Assembly (NCBI RefSeq): GCF_009650095.1
Contig: NZ_CP045915.1
Span: 868,001 to 932,000, forward strand
Reading direction: 5' to 3'
DNA from: Gracilibacillus salitolerans
GTDB taxonomy: Bacteria > Bacillota > Bacilli > Bacillales > Amphibacillaceae
Length of the DNA: 64,000 nt
The translations under genes were made by a program, and so were the position numbers. This document shows, one piece after another, positions 1 to 9,767 of the stretch. Position 1 is the stretch's first letter, and the number at the start of each line of letters is the position of its first letter. Below the pieces are notes generated by a model. The model was not told the origin of the DNA and did no database searches. It saw only the letters and a program-made list of their open reading frames with translations.

Positions 1-305
1 CCAGCAATACTGTAAGAGAGCGTGTAATTCCCATCTTCCATTTGATCTGGTAGAGTGACAACGAGCGTGTCCGCTGGTTCATGGGTAACTTTCTCTACCG
101 GTAATTCCTCCCCATGCTCATGTGTTAAGGTGATTTCATTTAGTTCTTGGACTGTCGATTCAAACATTAACGTAATGGTTCCCGTATCTTCATTCAAGAC
201 CGAATTTTCTTCTGGATCTGAGGTTTCTAGGTGGGTATGTGCACCAACTGCAGTTGGGAAAGCAATCAGTAATACAATACTAAAAAATAAGAGTCGTTTA
301 ACCAT
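1..305 (-). CDS. CopC-domain copper resistance protein, N-terminal part (cut by window edge)
   Basis: The reverse strand reads an ATG at 305 followed by a typical signal peptide (basic MVKR, hydrophobic core, cleavage near AVGA-H). The mature part starts HTHLETSDPEEN, the N-terminal histidine and 'P.....' pattern of CopC/YcnJ-type copper-binding domains, which fold as a beta sandwich outside the membrane. About 100 codons are visible and the C-terminus lies beyond base 1, so I cannot tell whether this is a free CopC or the CopC-CopD fusion common in Bacillus. A Shine-Dalgarno-like GGAAG lies just upstream on the minus strand. Plus-strand reading frames over this stretch are shadows. Confidence 0.75.
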   Translation of the reverse strand, partial: MVKRLLFFSIVLLIAFPTAVGAHTHLETSDPEENSVLNEDTGTITLMFESTVQELNEITLTHEHGEELPVEKVTHEPADTLVVTLPDQMEDGNYTLSYSIA

Positions 306-528
306 TTCACATCTTCCTTCCTGATTTCTAGTAATATATCTCTTTTATAACAGACTTATACCTCTTATACTATGGACAAATTGCAACAAATTCATGATGA
401 AAATATGAAGGATGCAGTTGATGAGTTCAAAACAGAATCGAATTGTTTGTGTCGTTATAAGAGAATCATTGACACCAAGGAGACCAAACAATGTCTGTAT
501 AAATCCTATTCTGTCAAGAAAAAATAGG

Positions 529-573
529 TTTGTCATAAACCTCGCGACAAAGTTAGTTTTCAAGTATCTTGAA
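529..573. promoter_or_regulatory. Inverted repeats upstream of mtlA (possible MtlR/activator operator)
   Basis: Two palindromes lie side by side: TTTGTC (529-534) with GACAAA (546-551), and a perfect TTCAAG-TAT-CTTGAA (559-573). The second overlaps the putative -35 element of mtlA. MtlR-type activators bind inverted repeats just upstream of mtl -35 boxes, so an operator role is an inference from position and symmetry. The rest of the 306-642 interval shows no gene that I can support. Confidence 0.4.
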
Positions 574-597
574 GGTAGGATAACTGTGTCATATGAT
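569..597 (+). promoter_or_regulatory. Putative sigma-A promoter of the mtl operon
   Basis: TTGAAG (569-574), a 17-base spacer and TATGAT (592-597) give a near-consensus promoter about 45 bases upstream of the mtlA start. The -35 box is shared with the 3' arm of the 559-573 palindrome, which fits regulated initiation. Confidence 0.5.
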
Positions 598-642
598 TTA
601 AATAGAGGGATATAAAAAACTACATGGAAAGGGAGAAATATA

Positions 643-2553
643 ATGGCTCAGTCAAACATAAAGGTAAAAGTCCAACAGTTTGGTAACTTCCTTAGTTCTA
701 TGGTAATGCCAAACATCGGTGCATTTATTGCATGGGGACTTATTACTGCGTTATTTATTGCAGATGGTTTTCTTCCGAATGAAAACCTTGCAAAATTAGT
801 TGATCCAATGGTGTTTTACTTACTACCATTGTTAATCGGTTACACAGGGGGTAAATTAATTCATGATCAGCGTGGTGGTGTCGTAGGTGCGATCGCTACA
901 ATGGGGGTTATTGTAGGCGCTCCAGATACACCGATGTTCTTAGGTGCCATGATCATAGGGCCGCTTGGTGGTTACGTGATTAAAAAGTTCGATCAAGCAA
1001 TGGAAGGCAAAATTAGATCTGGTTTTGAAATGTTGGTGAACAACTTTTCTGCTGGTATTCTTGGTGGATTACTTGCAATTCTTTCATTCTTAGCTATTGG
1101 TCCAGCAGTAAATGGATTTACCCAACTACTTGTTGCAGGTGTGGATTGGTTAATTGGTGTAGGTCTATTACCATTAACAAGTATCTTTATCGAACCTGCC
1201 AAAATCTTATTCTTAAATAATGCAATCAATCATGGAATTCTTTCTCCAATTGGTTTAGAACAGGCTAGAAGTACAGGTGAGTCTATTCTTTTCTTATTAG
1301 AAGCAAACCCGGGACCAGGTCTTGGTGTATTATTAGCATTTATGTTGTTTGGAAAAGGAAGCGCAAAACAGTCTGCTCCGGGAGCAGGAATCATTCATTT
1401 CTTTGGGGGTATTCATGAAATTTACTTCCCATATGTATTGATGCGCCCAATGCTGTTAATTGCTGTTATTCTAGGTGGTATGAGTGGAATTTTCACCTTA
1501 GTGCTACTTGGTGGAGGTTTATCGGCTCCTGCATCACCTGGTAGTATATTTGCGATTGCTGCAGTTACACCTGGAAAAGCAAGTGTTTACTTTGCCAACT
1601 TTGCTGCTGTAATCGTAGCTACGATTGTTTCGTTCGTTGTTTCTGGATTTGTGTTAAAATCAGGTAAACAAGATGATGAAGATATTGAAGAAGCAACAAA
1701 AAAAATGCAAGAAATGAAAGGGAAGAAAAGTTCGGTGGCTGGAGCAATTCAGGCCAACCAAGGTATTTTACCAGAAGATGTGAATAAGATTGTCTTTGCT
1801 TGTGATGCTGGAATGGGATCAAGTGCAATGGGAGCTTCCCTGCTACGTAAAAAAGTGAAAGCAGCAGATCTAAATGTTTCTGTCACCAACACTGCCATTA
1901 GTAACTTACCGGATGATGCACAGGTGGTTATTACGCAAGAAGAGTTAACACCGCGTGCAAAAGGTAAATTACCTAGTGCTTATCACATTTCAGTAGATAA
2001 CTTCTTATCAAGTCCGGAATATGACAAGTTAATTGACAGTTTACAAAATGGTGTCATTGAAGAACTAGCTGAAGTGGTTGAAGACACAGAAGCAAATGTA
2101 ACTGGTGCAGATCATGATCACGATGATGACGACTTGTTACGAGAAGAAAACATCTTCCTTAATCAGGAATTTGCTACGAAGGAAGAGGCCATTCGTTTTG
2201 CAGGTGAAGTGTTAGTCAAAGCCGGCTACGTAGAAGATAGTTATGTCGATGCGATGATCGATCGCGAAAATGTAACTTCGACTTACATGGGAAATAATGT
2301 GGCAATTCCACATGGTACAGAAGAAGCGAAAAAAGCGGTATTACGTTCAGGATTTACTGTTCTTCAAGTTCCTAATGGCGTTGATTTTGATGGTCAAGAA
2401 GCGAAACTAATCTTTGGAATCGCAGGAAAAGATGGTACGCATTTAGACATTCTTTCTGGTATCGCAGTGGTTTGTTCAGATGAAGAAAATATTGAACAGA
2501 TGGTACAAGCGAAAACAACGAAAGAATTGCTAGACATTATCAATAGCAAATGA
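643..2553 (+). CDS. mtlA: PTS mannitol transporter subunit IICBA
   Basis: This 636-residue membrane protein takes up mannitol and phosphorylates it to mannitol-1-phosphate. The order is an EIIC membrane domain (about residues 1-350, with the mannitol-type [13 protein letters not shown] start), an EIIB domain with its phosphocysteine loop [11 protein letters not shown] at C387, an acidic His/Asp linker (HDHDDDD), and a C-terminal EIIA domain with phosphohistidine H557 in IPHGT. Many Bacillus genomes carry EIIA as a separate mtlF; here it is fused, as in Escherichia coli. The start is preceded by AAAGGGAG. It leads the mtlA-mtlR-mtlD cluster, so substrate, regulator and dehydrogenase agree. Confidence 0.95.
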   Translation: MAQSNIKVKVQQFGNFLSSMVMPNIGAFIAWGLITALFIADGFLPNENLAKLVDPMVFYLLPLLIGYTGGKLIHDQRGGVVGAIATMGVIVGAPDTPMFLGAMIIGPLGGYVIKKFDQAMEGKIRSGFEMLVNNFSAGILGGLLAILSFLAIGPAVNGFTQLLVAGVDWLIGVGLLPLTSIFIEPAKILFLNNAINHGILSPIGLEQARSTGESILFLLEANPGPGLGVLLAFMLFGKGSAKQSAPGAGIIHFFGGIHEIYFPYVLMRPMLLIAVILGGMSGIFTLVLLGGGLSAPASPGSIFAIAAVTPGKASVYFANFAAVIVATIVSFVVSGFVLKSGKQDDEDIEEATKKMQEMKGKKSSVAGAIQANQGILPEDVNKIVFACDAGMGSSAMGASLLRKKVKAADLNVSVTNTAISNLPDDAQVVITQEELTPRAKGKLPSAYHISVDNFLSSPEYDKLIDSLQNGVIEELAEVVEDTEANVTGADHDHDDDDLLREENIFLNQEFATKEEAIRFAGEVLVKAGYVEDSYVDAMIDRENVTSTYMGNNVAIPHGTEEAKKAVLRSGFTVLQVPNGVDFDGQEAKLIFGIAGKDGTHLDILSGIAVVCSDEENIEQMVQAKTTKELLDIINSK

Positions 2554-2641
2554 TTAAAAAGAGTAGAAAGATGGTATGTTACTGTCTTTCTATTCTGTTA
2601 TATTACCTGAGATCAATTTATAAGAGAAACGAGTGGGTAGC

Positions 2642-4720
2642 ATGTTTATTACGTCAAGAGAAAAATCAATTATTGATTTAGTAATGAAGACGTCTGGTAA
2701 GCACACACCACGTTCACTTGCTAGCTATCTCCATGTAAGTGTGAGAACTGTACAACGTGATTTAAAGGCTGTGGGAAACATCTTGAAGTCCTTTGAATTA
2801 CAATTGAGGCGCACAACCAATGATGGTCTAATGATTGATGGAAAAAATGAACATATTTTTAAGCTAATGCAGCAGTTGTACCATGTACATCCAACAGATG
2901 AAACACCAGAAGAAAAAAAGTTGCAACTACTCATTATATTATTACATGAAGGATCGTTTTTTAAGGCGCAGGTCCTGGCAAAACAACTTGGAGTAAGTGT
3001 TACAACGCTTGCTTCCTATTTGGATGATGTGACTGATTGGTTAGAGAAATTTTCAATAGAATTGACACGAAAAAGAGGTGTCGGTGTAAGTATAGATGGT
3101 AGAGAAGCGAATATGCGTAAAGCATTAGCTACTTATTTCCTGTTTCATTTTCACGAAGAGCTATTAGAAAGTCTGTATCTATTGCAGAAGAATAATCATT
3201 TAGATGGACCTGTACTCGGTTATTTTCCTCCGAATTACCTGGTTTTAATTGATGAAATGGTTCATCATTTGTTTGATAGAGGACAGACACGGTTAGCTGA
3301 TAATGATTATTTGGGGCTTATCGTTCACATTGCGATTACGTTGCAACGGGTAGAGAATGACTTCTTGTTGGAGGAAGAAACGGACTCAGAAGATGAAGAT
3401 TCAACAAGACCGTTCCAGTTGATTAGCCAGCTATGTGACGATTTAAAATCCGAATTATCGATCCCATTAACAAAGAAAGATGTTCATTATTTGGATGTAA
3501 TTCTAAAAGGGTCTAAACTACAAGATTCTGAGACGATAGACTATGACAGTATTATGCTCGGACAGATTATTAAGAATATCATTCAAGATATTTCAAGCCA
3601 ATTACACGTTGATTTATCACGAGATTTTTCGTTATTTCAGGGACTGCTAGCCCATTTGGAGCCTTCCATCTTTCGGTTAAAGCATCAGATGGGATTGTTT
3701 AATCCATTAACAGAGCAAATAAATAAGAAATATCTGGTTTTATTCATGGCTGTTCGGAATAGTCTGGAGAAAGAATTTCCTGACATCAGCTTCCCAGATG
3801 ATGAAATTGCCTTTATCGTTCTTCACTTTGGCTCTGCATTATTAATGAATGAGGAGAAGACAACGATACATGCTGTTGTCGTTTGTCCAACAGGGATAGG
3901 CACTTCCAAGATGCTGGCAAGTCGTATCCAGAAAGAATTTACGGAAATCAATTCCGTCGAAATCAAATCAATGAAAGAAATGGAAAAATCGAATTTAGAT
4001 GAGTTTGATATTGTTATTTCTACTGTTAGGCTTCCATTTGATGATGTTCACTATATTTTGGTGTCGCCTTTATTAAGTGATGAAGACATTCAGATGATTC
4101 GCAGCTTCTTGCAGAGTAATATTCAACAACTAACTGGTAAGAAGAAGTATGTGAAAGATAGTGGTAAAGAGACTAGACAAGAACCATCAAGCTTGCAAGA
4201 TGTTTTACAGGAAATGAAAGATGTCCAAACCAGTATCGAAGCAATCCTGGATAATTTCCGTGTATACCGGAAGTCTAACGAAGACTATAGGCAAGTGTTA
4301 AAAGAGATGGTAGGAGAATTAGAACAAGAAGGATTAATCACAGATGCTGCGAGAGTTTTTCAAAAGCTACAGGACAGGGAGAAAATAGGAGGCCTAGGCA
4401 TACCGGATACGAATATGGGTTTATTTCATTGCCGAGATGCCAGTATTCACGAGCTTATTTTTCAAATATGTCATTTAGAGCATCCTTGTGTGATTAAAGG
4501 AATGGATGGCAAGGAAGTACAGTTAAAAAATCTACTGTTAATGCTATCTCCTGAAAAGCTAAGTTTCAAAGAACAAGAAATACTAAGTCTCATTAGTACG
4601 AGTCTGATTGAGAATGACACAGCGTTGATGATTTTTTCGTCTTCGAGTGAAGAAATGATTAAAGGCAAGTTAGAGGATTTATTTTCAGACTACCTTCAAA
4701 ATAAATGGATAAAGGAATGA
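2642..4720 (+). CDS. mtlR: PRD-containing transcriptional activator of the mannitol operon
   Basis: A BglG/MtlR-family regulator of about 692 residues. It has an N-terminal helix-turn-helix (SLASYLHVSVRTVQRDL), a second HTH near residues 105-130, two PTS regulation domains in the middle, an EIIB-Gat-like domain with cysteine C415 in VCPTGIGTSKM, and a C-terminal EIIA-Mtl-like domain. In the family, phosphorylation by HPr and the mannitol EII components tunes activation of the mtl promoter. I chose ATG 2642, with GAGTGGG just upstream, over the in-frame GTG at 2633, which has no clear ribosome site. It lies between mtlA and mtlD and stops 5 bases before mtlD. Confidence 0.93.
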   Translation: MFITSREKSIIDLVMKTSGKHTPRSLASYLHVSVRTVQRDLKAVGNILKSFELQLRRTTNDGLMIDGKNEHIFKLMQQLYHVHPTDETPEEKKLQLLIILLHEGSFFKAQVLAKQLGVSVTTLASYLDDVTDWLEKFSIELTRKRGVGVSIDGREANMRKALATYFLFHFHEELLESLYLLQKNNHLDGPVLGYFPPNYLVLIDEMVHHLFDRGQTRLADNDYLGLIVHIAITLQRVENDFLLEEETDSEDEDSTRPFQLISQLCDDLKSELSIPLTKKDVHYLDVILKGSKLQDSETIDYDSIMLGQIIKNIIQDISSQLHVDLSRDFSLFQGLLAHLEPSIFRLKHQMGLFNPLTEQINKKYLVLFMAVRNSLEKEFPDISFPDDEIAFIVLHFGSALLMNEEKTTIHAVVVCPTGIGTSKMLASRIQKEFTEINSVEIKSMKEMEKSNLDEFDIVISTVRLPFDDVHYILVSPLLSDEDIQMIRSFLQSNIQQLTGKKKYVKDSGKETRQEPSSLQDVLQEMKDVQTSIEAILDNFRVYRKSNEDYRQVLKEMVGELEQEGLITDAARVFQKLQDREKIGGLGIPDTNMGLFHCRDASIHELIFQICHLEHPCVIKGMDGKEVQLKNLLLMLSPEKLSFKEQEILSLISTSLIENDTALMIFSSSSEEMIKGKLEDLFSDYLQNKWIKE

Positions 4721-4725
4721 TCGTA

Positions 4726-5865
4726 ATGAAACAGGCAGTTCATTTTGGTGCCGGAAACATCGGTAGAGGATTTATCGGAGCATTATTTTCCGAGTCAGGA
4801 TATCATGTAACTTTCGTTGATATCGCTGATCAAATCATCAATCAATTAAATGAACAAAAGAGTTACCAAGTAAAATTAGCAACAGATAAACAGGAAACAA
4901 CTACAATCAATAATGTATCAGGACTAAACAATATGGCGCAGGAAAACGAGGTTATTGAGACAATTACAAACACAACCTATTTGACTACTGCGATCGGTCC
5001 TAACATTTTACCAAGAATTGCACCACTTATTGCACGTGGTATCTCGGAACGTGTGTACCAAACAGATGAACAGCTATATGTGATTGCTTGTGAAAACCAG
5101 ATTGGAGCAACTGACATTTTAAAACAACATATTTTAGACAATCTTGATGAAGATACGAAAGAAAGGCTAGAAGGAAGAGTGAAATTCTTTAACTCTGCTG
5201 TTGATCGTATCGTGCCAATTCAAGAAGACAATGATTCACTTGATGTGTTGGTGGAGCCTTATTATGAGTGGGTCGTGGAAGCAGAAGAAGATATTCCAGC
5301 CGTTGAAGGAATGACAATTGTTGTTGAGCTTGCTCCATTTATCGAGAGAAAGCTATTTACGGTTAATACAGGACATGCAGTCATTGCTTACCTTGGTTAC
5401 TTGAATGGAAAGCCAACTATTGATAAAACATTAGCGGATGAAGCAATAGAGAAACAAGTGGAAGCAACGTTAAAAGAGACTGGTGATTACCTAGTTAAGC
5501 AGTATGGTTTAGATAAAGAGGAGCACTTTAAATACATTCAAAAGATTGTTCGTCGATTCAAAAATCCGTATTTAAATGATGGTGTAACAAGAGTAGGACG
5601 TGCTCCAATTCGAAAACTAGGACCAGAAGATCGCTTGGTTCGTCCAGCAACAGAAGCACAAAAAGCAGGATTACAGTTTACTAACCTATCTAAAGCTATT
5701 GCTGCTGCTTTACTATTTGATCATCAAGAGGATGAAGAAGCGGTAAAACTTCAAGCAATGATTGAAGAAAACGGAATTGCCAAAGTGTTGCAGGAAGTGA
5801 GCAATCTTACAGAAGATAGTGACGTTACGCAAGAAGTTGTGAAACAATATGATTTGTTAAAATAA
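4726..5865 (+). CDS. mtlD: Mannitol-1-phosphate 5-dehydrogenase
   Basis: A 379-residue NAD-dependent dehydrogenase that converts mannitol-1-phosphate to fructose-6-phosphate. The N-terminus HFGAGNIGRGFIG is the dinucleotide-binding loop. Downstream, the polyol-dehydrogenase catalytic region contains KLFTVNTGHAVIAYLGY with the conserved Lys/Asn/His. I start at ATG 4726, with AAAGGA at 4711-4716; an in-frame ATG at 4705 would overlap mtlR and add seven unrelated residues. It is the last gene of the mtl operon and ends just before a terminator. Confidence 0.95.
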   Translation: MKQAVHFGAGNIGRGFIGALFSESGYHVTFVDIADQIINQLNEQKSYQVKLATDKQETTTINNVSGLNNMAQENEVIETITNTTYLTTAIGPNILPRIAPLIARGISERVYQTDEQLYVIACENQIGATDILKQHILDNLDEDTKERLEGRVKFFNSAVDRIVPIQEDNDSLDVLVEPYYEWVVEAEEDIPAVEGMTIVVELAPFIERKLFTVNTGHAVIAYLGYLNGKPTIDKTLADEAIEKQVEATLKETGDYLVKQYGLDKEEHFKYIQKIVRRFKNPYLNDGVTRVGRAPIRKLGPEDRLVRPATEAQKAGLQFTNLSKAIAAALLFDHQEDEEAVKLQAMIEENGIAKVLQEVSNLTEDSDVTQEVVKQYDLLK

Positions 5866-5870
5866 CACAA

Positions 5871-5905
5871 AAAAGGTTCAGCCTTAAAAGTTAGCTGAAC
5901 CTTTT
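5871..5905. terminator. Bidirectional terminator between mtlD and the lrp-type gene
   Basis: A perfect 12-base stem (AAAAGGTTCAGC at 5871-5882, GCTGAACCTTTT at 5894-5905) has an A-run on one side and a T-run on the other, so it can stop both converging transcripts. The minus-strand gene ends inside it. Confidence 0.85.
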
Positions 5906-6309
5906 GTTATTACAATAGATAATTTATAATTCGCATATTTATTTAAATCTTCTAGAAAGTTATCCAGTATTTCATGTGATGGAAATTTACATTCAAGCAT
6001 GTAACAGCCTTCACCGCTAATTTTATAGTTATTAATGAGGTATTGCTTTTGTGTTTTGATAAAAGCAAGATAAGGCTGGTGACTTATACTTTGTGTAATG
6101 ATCGTTATGAAAGCATGTATAGAACAACCTAACTTGGCTTGATTAACCTTTATCGTGTAACCTTCAATAACACCACTGTCTTCCAGTTTGGCAACCCTAT
6201 CTGCAGTAGCTTGGCCAGTTAAATGTACTTTTTCGCCCAATTCCTTCATTTTTATCCGACTGTTGTTGGACAGTTCTTCTAAGATTCGTATATCCGTACT
6301 ATCTAACAT
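5884..6309 (-). CDS. Lrp/AsnC-family transcriptional regulator
   Basis: This 141-residue protein has the classic layout: an N-terminal winged HTH (LDSTDIRILEELSNNSRIKMKELGEKV, then LTGQATADRVAKLEDSG) and a C-terminal RAM/ligand domain with GCSIHAFITI and the GEGCYMLE loop. Lrp proteins sense amino acids and form octamers. It is divergent from the metal-dependent hydrolase gene at 6425, with a 115-base shared promoter region, so control of that gene and itself is a reasonable inference. The effector cannot be read from sequence. Confidence 0.9.
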   Translation of the reverse strand: MLDSTDIRILEELSNNSRIKMKELGEKVHLTGQATADRVAKLEDSGVIEGYTIKVNQAKLGCSIHAFITIITQSISHQPYLAFIKTQKQYLINNYKISGEGCYMLECKFPSHEILDNFLEDLNKYANYKLSIVITKGSANF

Positions 6310-6424
6310 TTTTTTATCCTTTCATTAATCAAGTTAATTAGCCAAAAGACTTGATTTTATCCATGTATTTATGAATAGATCTTAATATAAAATAGATGTA
6401 AATAAAAGCAAAGGAGTTTTAAAA

Positions 6425-7186
6425 ATGCAGATACAACAAATTCGAAATGCAACATTAGTAGTCCATTATGAAGGAAAGAAATTCTTAATTGATCCATTTC
6501 TAGCTGACAAAGGTACTTACCCGCCGTTACCAGATTCAGTAAGACAAGATCAAATGAATCCTTTAGTTAGCTTACCAATATCAGTTGAACAAATCATAGA
6601 AGATATTGATGCAGTAATTGTTACACATTTACATTTAGATCATTGGGATGACGCTGCTAAAGAGGTACTTCCAAAAGATATCAAATTGTTTTCACAAAAT
6701 GAAGAAGATGCTTCAGAAATAAAAAATGCTGGCTTTACCAATGTGGAAGTCTTACAAGTAGATACTGTCTTTGAAGATATTCAATTAGTGAAAACGAAAG
6801 GTGAGCATGGTAGAGGAGAAATATTAAAAATTGCCGGTCAAGTATGTGGTGTTGTCTTTAAACATGCAAATGAAAAAACATTATATATAGCAGGGGACAC
6901 GGTTTGGTATGACGGCGTACAGCAAGAAATCGAAACACATCAACCAGAAGTTATTGTTGTAAATGCTGGAGATAACCAATTTTTTGAAGGTGGTTCTCTA
7001 GTGATGGGCAAAGAGGATGTCTATCAAGTGTATCAAGCTGCTCCCAATGCGAAAATTATTGCTAGTCACATGGAAGCTGTCAATCATTGGACACTATCAA
7101 GAGAAGAATTAATAAGCTTTGCAGATGAAAAAAAAATATCCTCAAATGTCTTGGTTCCAGAGGATGGAGAAGAATACTCATTTTAA
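6425..7186 (+). CDS. Metallo-beta-lactamase-fold hydrolase (UlaG-like)
   Basis: This 253-residue cytoplasmic hydrolase carries the metal motif THLHLDHWD (H68, H70, D72, H73), a later GDTVWYDG strand and a C-terminal SHMEAVNHW. It matches the beta-lactamase superfamily 2 group related to UlaG, where two metal ions activate water, but the substrate is unknown. The start has AAAGGAG upstream. It is transcribed away from the Lrp gene and followed by its own strong terminator, so it is monocistronic. Confidence 0.85.
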   Translation: MQIQQIRNATLVVHYEGKKFLIDPFLADKGTYPPLPDSVRQDQMNPLVSLPISVEQIIEDIDAVIVTHLHLDHWDDAAKEVLPKDIKLFSQNEEDASEIKNAGFTNVEVLQVDTVFEDIQLVKTKGEHGRGEILKIAGQVCGVVFKHANEKTLYIAGDTVWYDGVQQEIETHQPEVIVVNAGDNQFFEGGSLVMGKEDVYQVYQAAPNAKIIASHMEAVNHWTLSREELISFADEKKISSNVLVPEDGEEYSF

Positions 7187-7191
7187 AGACG

Positions 7192-7230
7192 AAAGCAGAA
7201 AGAATTTTTTCTTTCTGCTTTTATTTTTTT
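7192..7230 (+). terminator. Rho-independent terminator after the hydrolase gene
   Basis: A perfect 13-base stem (7192-7204 with 7209-7221, loop TTTT) is followed by a long T-run to 7230. Confidence 0.9.
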
Positions 7231-7329
7231 TGATAATTGTTTCAGCAGAAGCGATAGTGTTTGAATAGAGCCCTCATATATTTTAGAATTAAATAGAATA
7301 GTAAAATTTGGTAAGAAAGGAGCGATATT

Positions 7330-8343
7330 GTGCAATCAACTATCTTTATGGAATTACCTATGAAGAAAACACCTTATTTACTTCGAAGTGGTGAGGGAAA
7401 GCGATATCTTTTTGGGAGACAAGTAGCTACTGTTATGGCTGATATGACAAGTACAGAGAATAAGTTTGAGATTGTGTTGGTTTCAGGTGGAAAAGGGGAT
7501 GGATTTCCTTTTCACATTCATGATCAAACATATGAAGGAATTTTACTACTCGATGGCAAGCTTGAACTTTCCATAAATGAAGAGAATTATTTACTTTTAC
7601 CTGGAGATTATGCACATATTCCACCAGGAACAATCCATAGTTATCGAATGCAGAGCCATAGAACAAGATTTGTATCATATACGGCAAAAGGAGAAACAGC
7701 AAACCTGTATTCAATCATTGGGCAACCATATCAAAAGATAGAACGTCCTCCACTGGTTAGTAACAAAATTCCACATGAGAAGTTTATGGAAGCTTCGAAT
7801 TCCATGGATGTTAGATTTCTGTGGGATCGGGAAATTGGAAATGCAAAACTAGTCGATAATAATGAACTTCCTGATAACATAATCCCTTATGTGCTTGAGT
7901 CTGGAGAAGGGGATCGTTTAGTAGCTGGTGATCAACTGCACAGAATTATTGCATCTCAAAAAAATACAGATGGTCATTTTATTATCGTTGCTAGTGAAGG
8001 TCCAAAGGGAGAAAAGATTAACGATCATTACCATGAACACCATACTGAAACATTCTTTTGTCTTGAAGGGAAAATGACCATGTGGGCAAATGGTGAGGAA
8101 ATTCAAATGTACCCTGGGGATTTTCTTCACGTACCGGAGAACATCATTCACTCCTATCGCTTTGATTTCCATTATACCAAGATGATAGGTTTATTAGCGA
8201 CTGGCCTGTTTGAACCATTCTTTAGGACTTTAGGAGACCCATATGAGCATCACATTTTCCCTAGTGAACCAAAGCAAATACGATTTGACAGAGTTTTAGA
8301 TAATATAGATAAGTTAGATTTGAAGTTTGTCAATCAAGATTAA
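7330..8343 (+). CDS. qdoI: Quercetin 2,3-dioxygenase (bicupin)
   Basis: The 337-residue length and sequence match Bacillus subtilis QdoI/YxaG almost throughout. Each cupin carries a complete metal site: H62, H64, E69 in the N-terminal cupin (HIHDQTYEG) and H233, H235, E240 in the C-terminal one (HYHEHHTE), with later HSYR histidines. The enzyme opens the flavonol C-ring of quercetin with O2 and releases CO. I use the GTG at 7330, which has AAAGGAG at optimal distance; a later ATG would cut the conserved N-terminus. No TetR-type regulator neighbour is present, unlike the lmrA/qdoR arrangement of B. subtilis. Confidence 0.93.
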   Translation: MQSTIFMELPMKKTPYLLRSGEGKRYLFGRQVATVMADMTSTENKFEIVLVSGGKGDGFPFHIHDQTYEGILLLDGKLELSINEENYLLLPGDYAHIPPGTIHSYRMQSHRTRFVSYTAKGETANLYSIIGQPYQKIERPPLVSNKIPHEKFMEASNSMDVRFLWDREIGNAKLVDNNELPDNIIPYVLESGEGDRLVAGDQLHRIIASQKNTDGHFIIVASEGPKGEKINDHYHEHHTETFFCLEGKMTMWANGEEIQMYPGDFLHVPENIIHSYRFDFHYTKMIGLLATGLFEPFFRTLGDPYEHHIFPSEPKQIRFDRVLDNIDKLDLKFVNQD

Positions 8344-8371
8344 AAGGTTCTATTGTTTCCATAAATCGTGG

Positions 8372-8394
8372 GGGGAGAAATGATTATCCTCCCC
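8372..8394 (+). terminator. Possible terminator hairpin after qdoI
   Basis: GGGGAG (8372-8377) pairs with CTCCCC (8389-8394) and is followed by ATTTATTA. The U-tract is poor, so function is uncertain. Confidence 0.35.
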
Positions 8395-8443
8395 ATTTAT
8401 TACTAATATCACTATCTAAACTCCTATCATCTTTCGTGTATTT

Positions 8444-9340
8444 TCACTCTAGTAATACCTGAAAATCTTCCACCAAAACTGCACTACCGGTAATTTCAAT
8501 ATCAAAAGAATTTTTTTGCTTTGAAACATGAACGATAACCCGACCATCTTTGTTTATTTCATGGCCTTGTTCGATTAATAGTTCCAGAGATTCTTGGAAG
8601 TTGGTATCTATGTATTTAGCATAATAAGCACCCATTACCCCTGAAGCAGTTCCTGTTACAGCGTCCTCAATCGTACCTGAATAAGGAGAAGAGAAGTGCC
8701 GTGCATGCATGTCAGCGTGGATATCATAAGTATCCATACAGAAGGGATGAACTGATGCTTTTGGCATTTCCTTTAATATAGCAGGAAATTCTTTATTATT
8801 TGGTTTCATTTCCTTAAAAGCTTTTAATTCTATAATTGGCACTAATAACGTCCAGGTTCCAGTACTTCCATATAAAACTGGTAACTCATCATGAAGATCA
8901 GATTCATCTAATCCGATAGCTTTTGCTAGCTCCTGCTTTGAACCATTAAATGCTTTGAATGTTGGGGGAGCCTGTTTCATTGTAATAAGGAATTCGTCTT
9001 TTTCAGTTGAATGAAGGATAACAGGTAAAATCCCTGCCTTCGTTTCAATTGTAAGACTTGTTTTATCTCCAAGTAAGCCCTTTGATTTTAAAGCATAAAC
9101 AGTCGCCATTGTTGCATGACCGCATAAATTCATTTCGTGGCCTGGCGTGAAAAAGCGTATTTTTAAGTCTGCAATATCAGATTTAACCGGAAAAGCTGTT
9201 TCATTAAATCCAACTTTAAAGGCAATTTCTTGCATTTCTTCTGCAGACAATTCGTCACCGTTTAATACTACACCGGCCGGATTTCCCTTACCAGGCTTTT
9301 TACTAAACGCATCGTAATGATAAACCTTTATTGACTTCAC
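8444..9340 (-). CDS. PhzF-family epimerase/isomerase
   Basis: A 298-residue PhzF-like protein of diaminopimelate-epimerase fold. It shows the N-terminal [33 protein letters not shown], and the C-terminal [13 protein letters not shown] loop of the family. The substrate is not predictable; family members isomerise small amino-acid-like compounds. On the minus strand GGAGG lies eight bases before a GTG at 9340, so I take GTG as start. The in-frame ATG 15 bases further upstream overlaps the Shine-Dalgarno itself. It is convergent with qdoI and stands alone. Confidence 0.88.
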   Translation of the reverse strand: MKSIKVYHYDAFSKKPGKGNPAGVVLNGDELSAEEMQEIAFKVGFNETAFPVKSDIADLKIRFFTPGHEMNLCGHATMATVYALKSKGLLGDKTSLTIETKAGILPVILHSTEKDEFLITMKQAPPTFKAFNGSKQELAKAIGLDESDLHDELPVLYGSTGTWTLLVPIIELKAFKEMKPNNKEFPAILKEMPKASVHPFCMDTYDIHADMHARHFSSPYSGTIEDAVTGTASGVMGAYYAKYIDTNFQESLELLIEQGHEINKDGRVIVHVSKQKNSFDIEITGSAVLVEDFQVLLE

Positions 9341-9417
9341 TATACATTCCTCCATTGTTCAAGATAGAGATTTACCATTAATTATACTTAAATAACTAAT
9401 TACTAGTTAGTAAAAGC

Positions 9418-9446
9418 TTGAAAAAAATCCCTCCAAGTAATAAAAT
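9418..9446 (+). promoter_or_regulatory. Promoter of the ABC-F leader transcript
   Basis: TTGAAA (9418-9423), a 17-base spacer and TAAAAT (9441-9446) form a strong sigma-A promoter. Transcription would start near 9453, about 340 bases before the ABC-F start, leaving a long leader. Confidence 0.65.
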
Positions 9447-9480
9447 ATAAATAACTTAAACGAACGGAGGTGGTGGTAAG

Positions 9481-9609
9481 ATGTTGAATCAAGCTGTTTT
9501 AGTGTACGGTTATTGGACTGAATTTCTTTATTTTAACCGTGCAAAATTTGCGATTGAAGTTGTTAACGGGATACGTATGTCCTTTTTTAACAATTCAATA
9601 GCAAGCTAA
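9481..9609 (+). CDS. 42-residue leader peptide upstream of the ABC-F gene
   Basis: A short ORF with GGAGG (9466-9470) ten bases before its ATG. It runs 42 codons to TAA at 9607-9609. It begins MLNQAVLVYGYWTEFLYF, is rich in aromatic residues and resembles no protein family I know. Strong promoter, strong ribosome site, short ORF and two terminators before the resistance-type gene are the signature of ribosome-mediated transcription attenuation, as known for several ABC-F, Erm and bmrCD systems. The role as a stalling leader is an inference. Confidence 0.65.
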   Translation: MLNQAVLVYGYWTEFLYFNRAKFAIEVVNGIRMSFFNNSIAS

Positions 9610-9623
9610 AACGGTGAAAACAT

Positions 9624-9683
9624 CTCTTACCCCACCTATATGGACGGTTTGTAAGGAGAGCTTTTTCATGCTCTTCTTTTTTT
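9624..9683 (+). promoter_or_regulatory. Leader terminator 1 with possible antiterminator
   Basis: AGGAGAGC (9654-9661) pairs with GCTCTTCT (9670-9677), one G-U, followed by seven Ts. CTCTTAC (9624-9630) can pair instead with GTAAGGAG (9651-9658) with one bulge, which would consume the 5' arm. This alternative pairing lies 15 bases after the leader stop codon, where a stalled or slow ribosome could influence it. Confidence 0.6.
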
Positions 9684-9734
9684 ATGGTTATAGAACGGAA
9701 TTTTCGGAACTTCTATGACAAGTCTAATTTTGAC

Positions 9735-9767
9735 GCTATGGGAAGATGTCTTCTCATAGCTTTTTTT
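9735..9767 (+). terminator. Leader terminator 2, just upstream of the ABC-F ribosome site
   Basis: A 12-base stem (9735-9746 with 9749-9760, one G-U, tight apex) is followed by seven Ts and then, 11 bases on, by the AGGAGG of the ABC-F gene. An intrinsic terminator directly before a gene on the same strand points to attenuation. A preceding hairpin (about 9688-9696 with 9711-9719) could take part in the switch. Confidence 0.75.

Noticed and set aside
345..615. Short frames on both strands between the CopC-like gene and mtlA
   Set aside because: They overlap the palindromes and promoter, have no ribosome sites and encode nothing recognisable.
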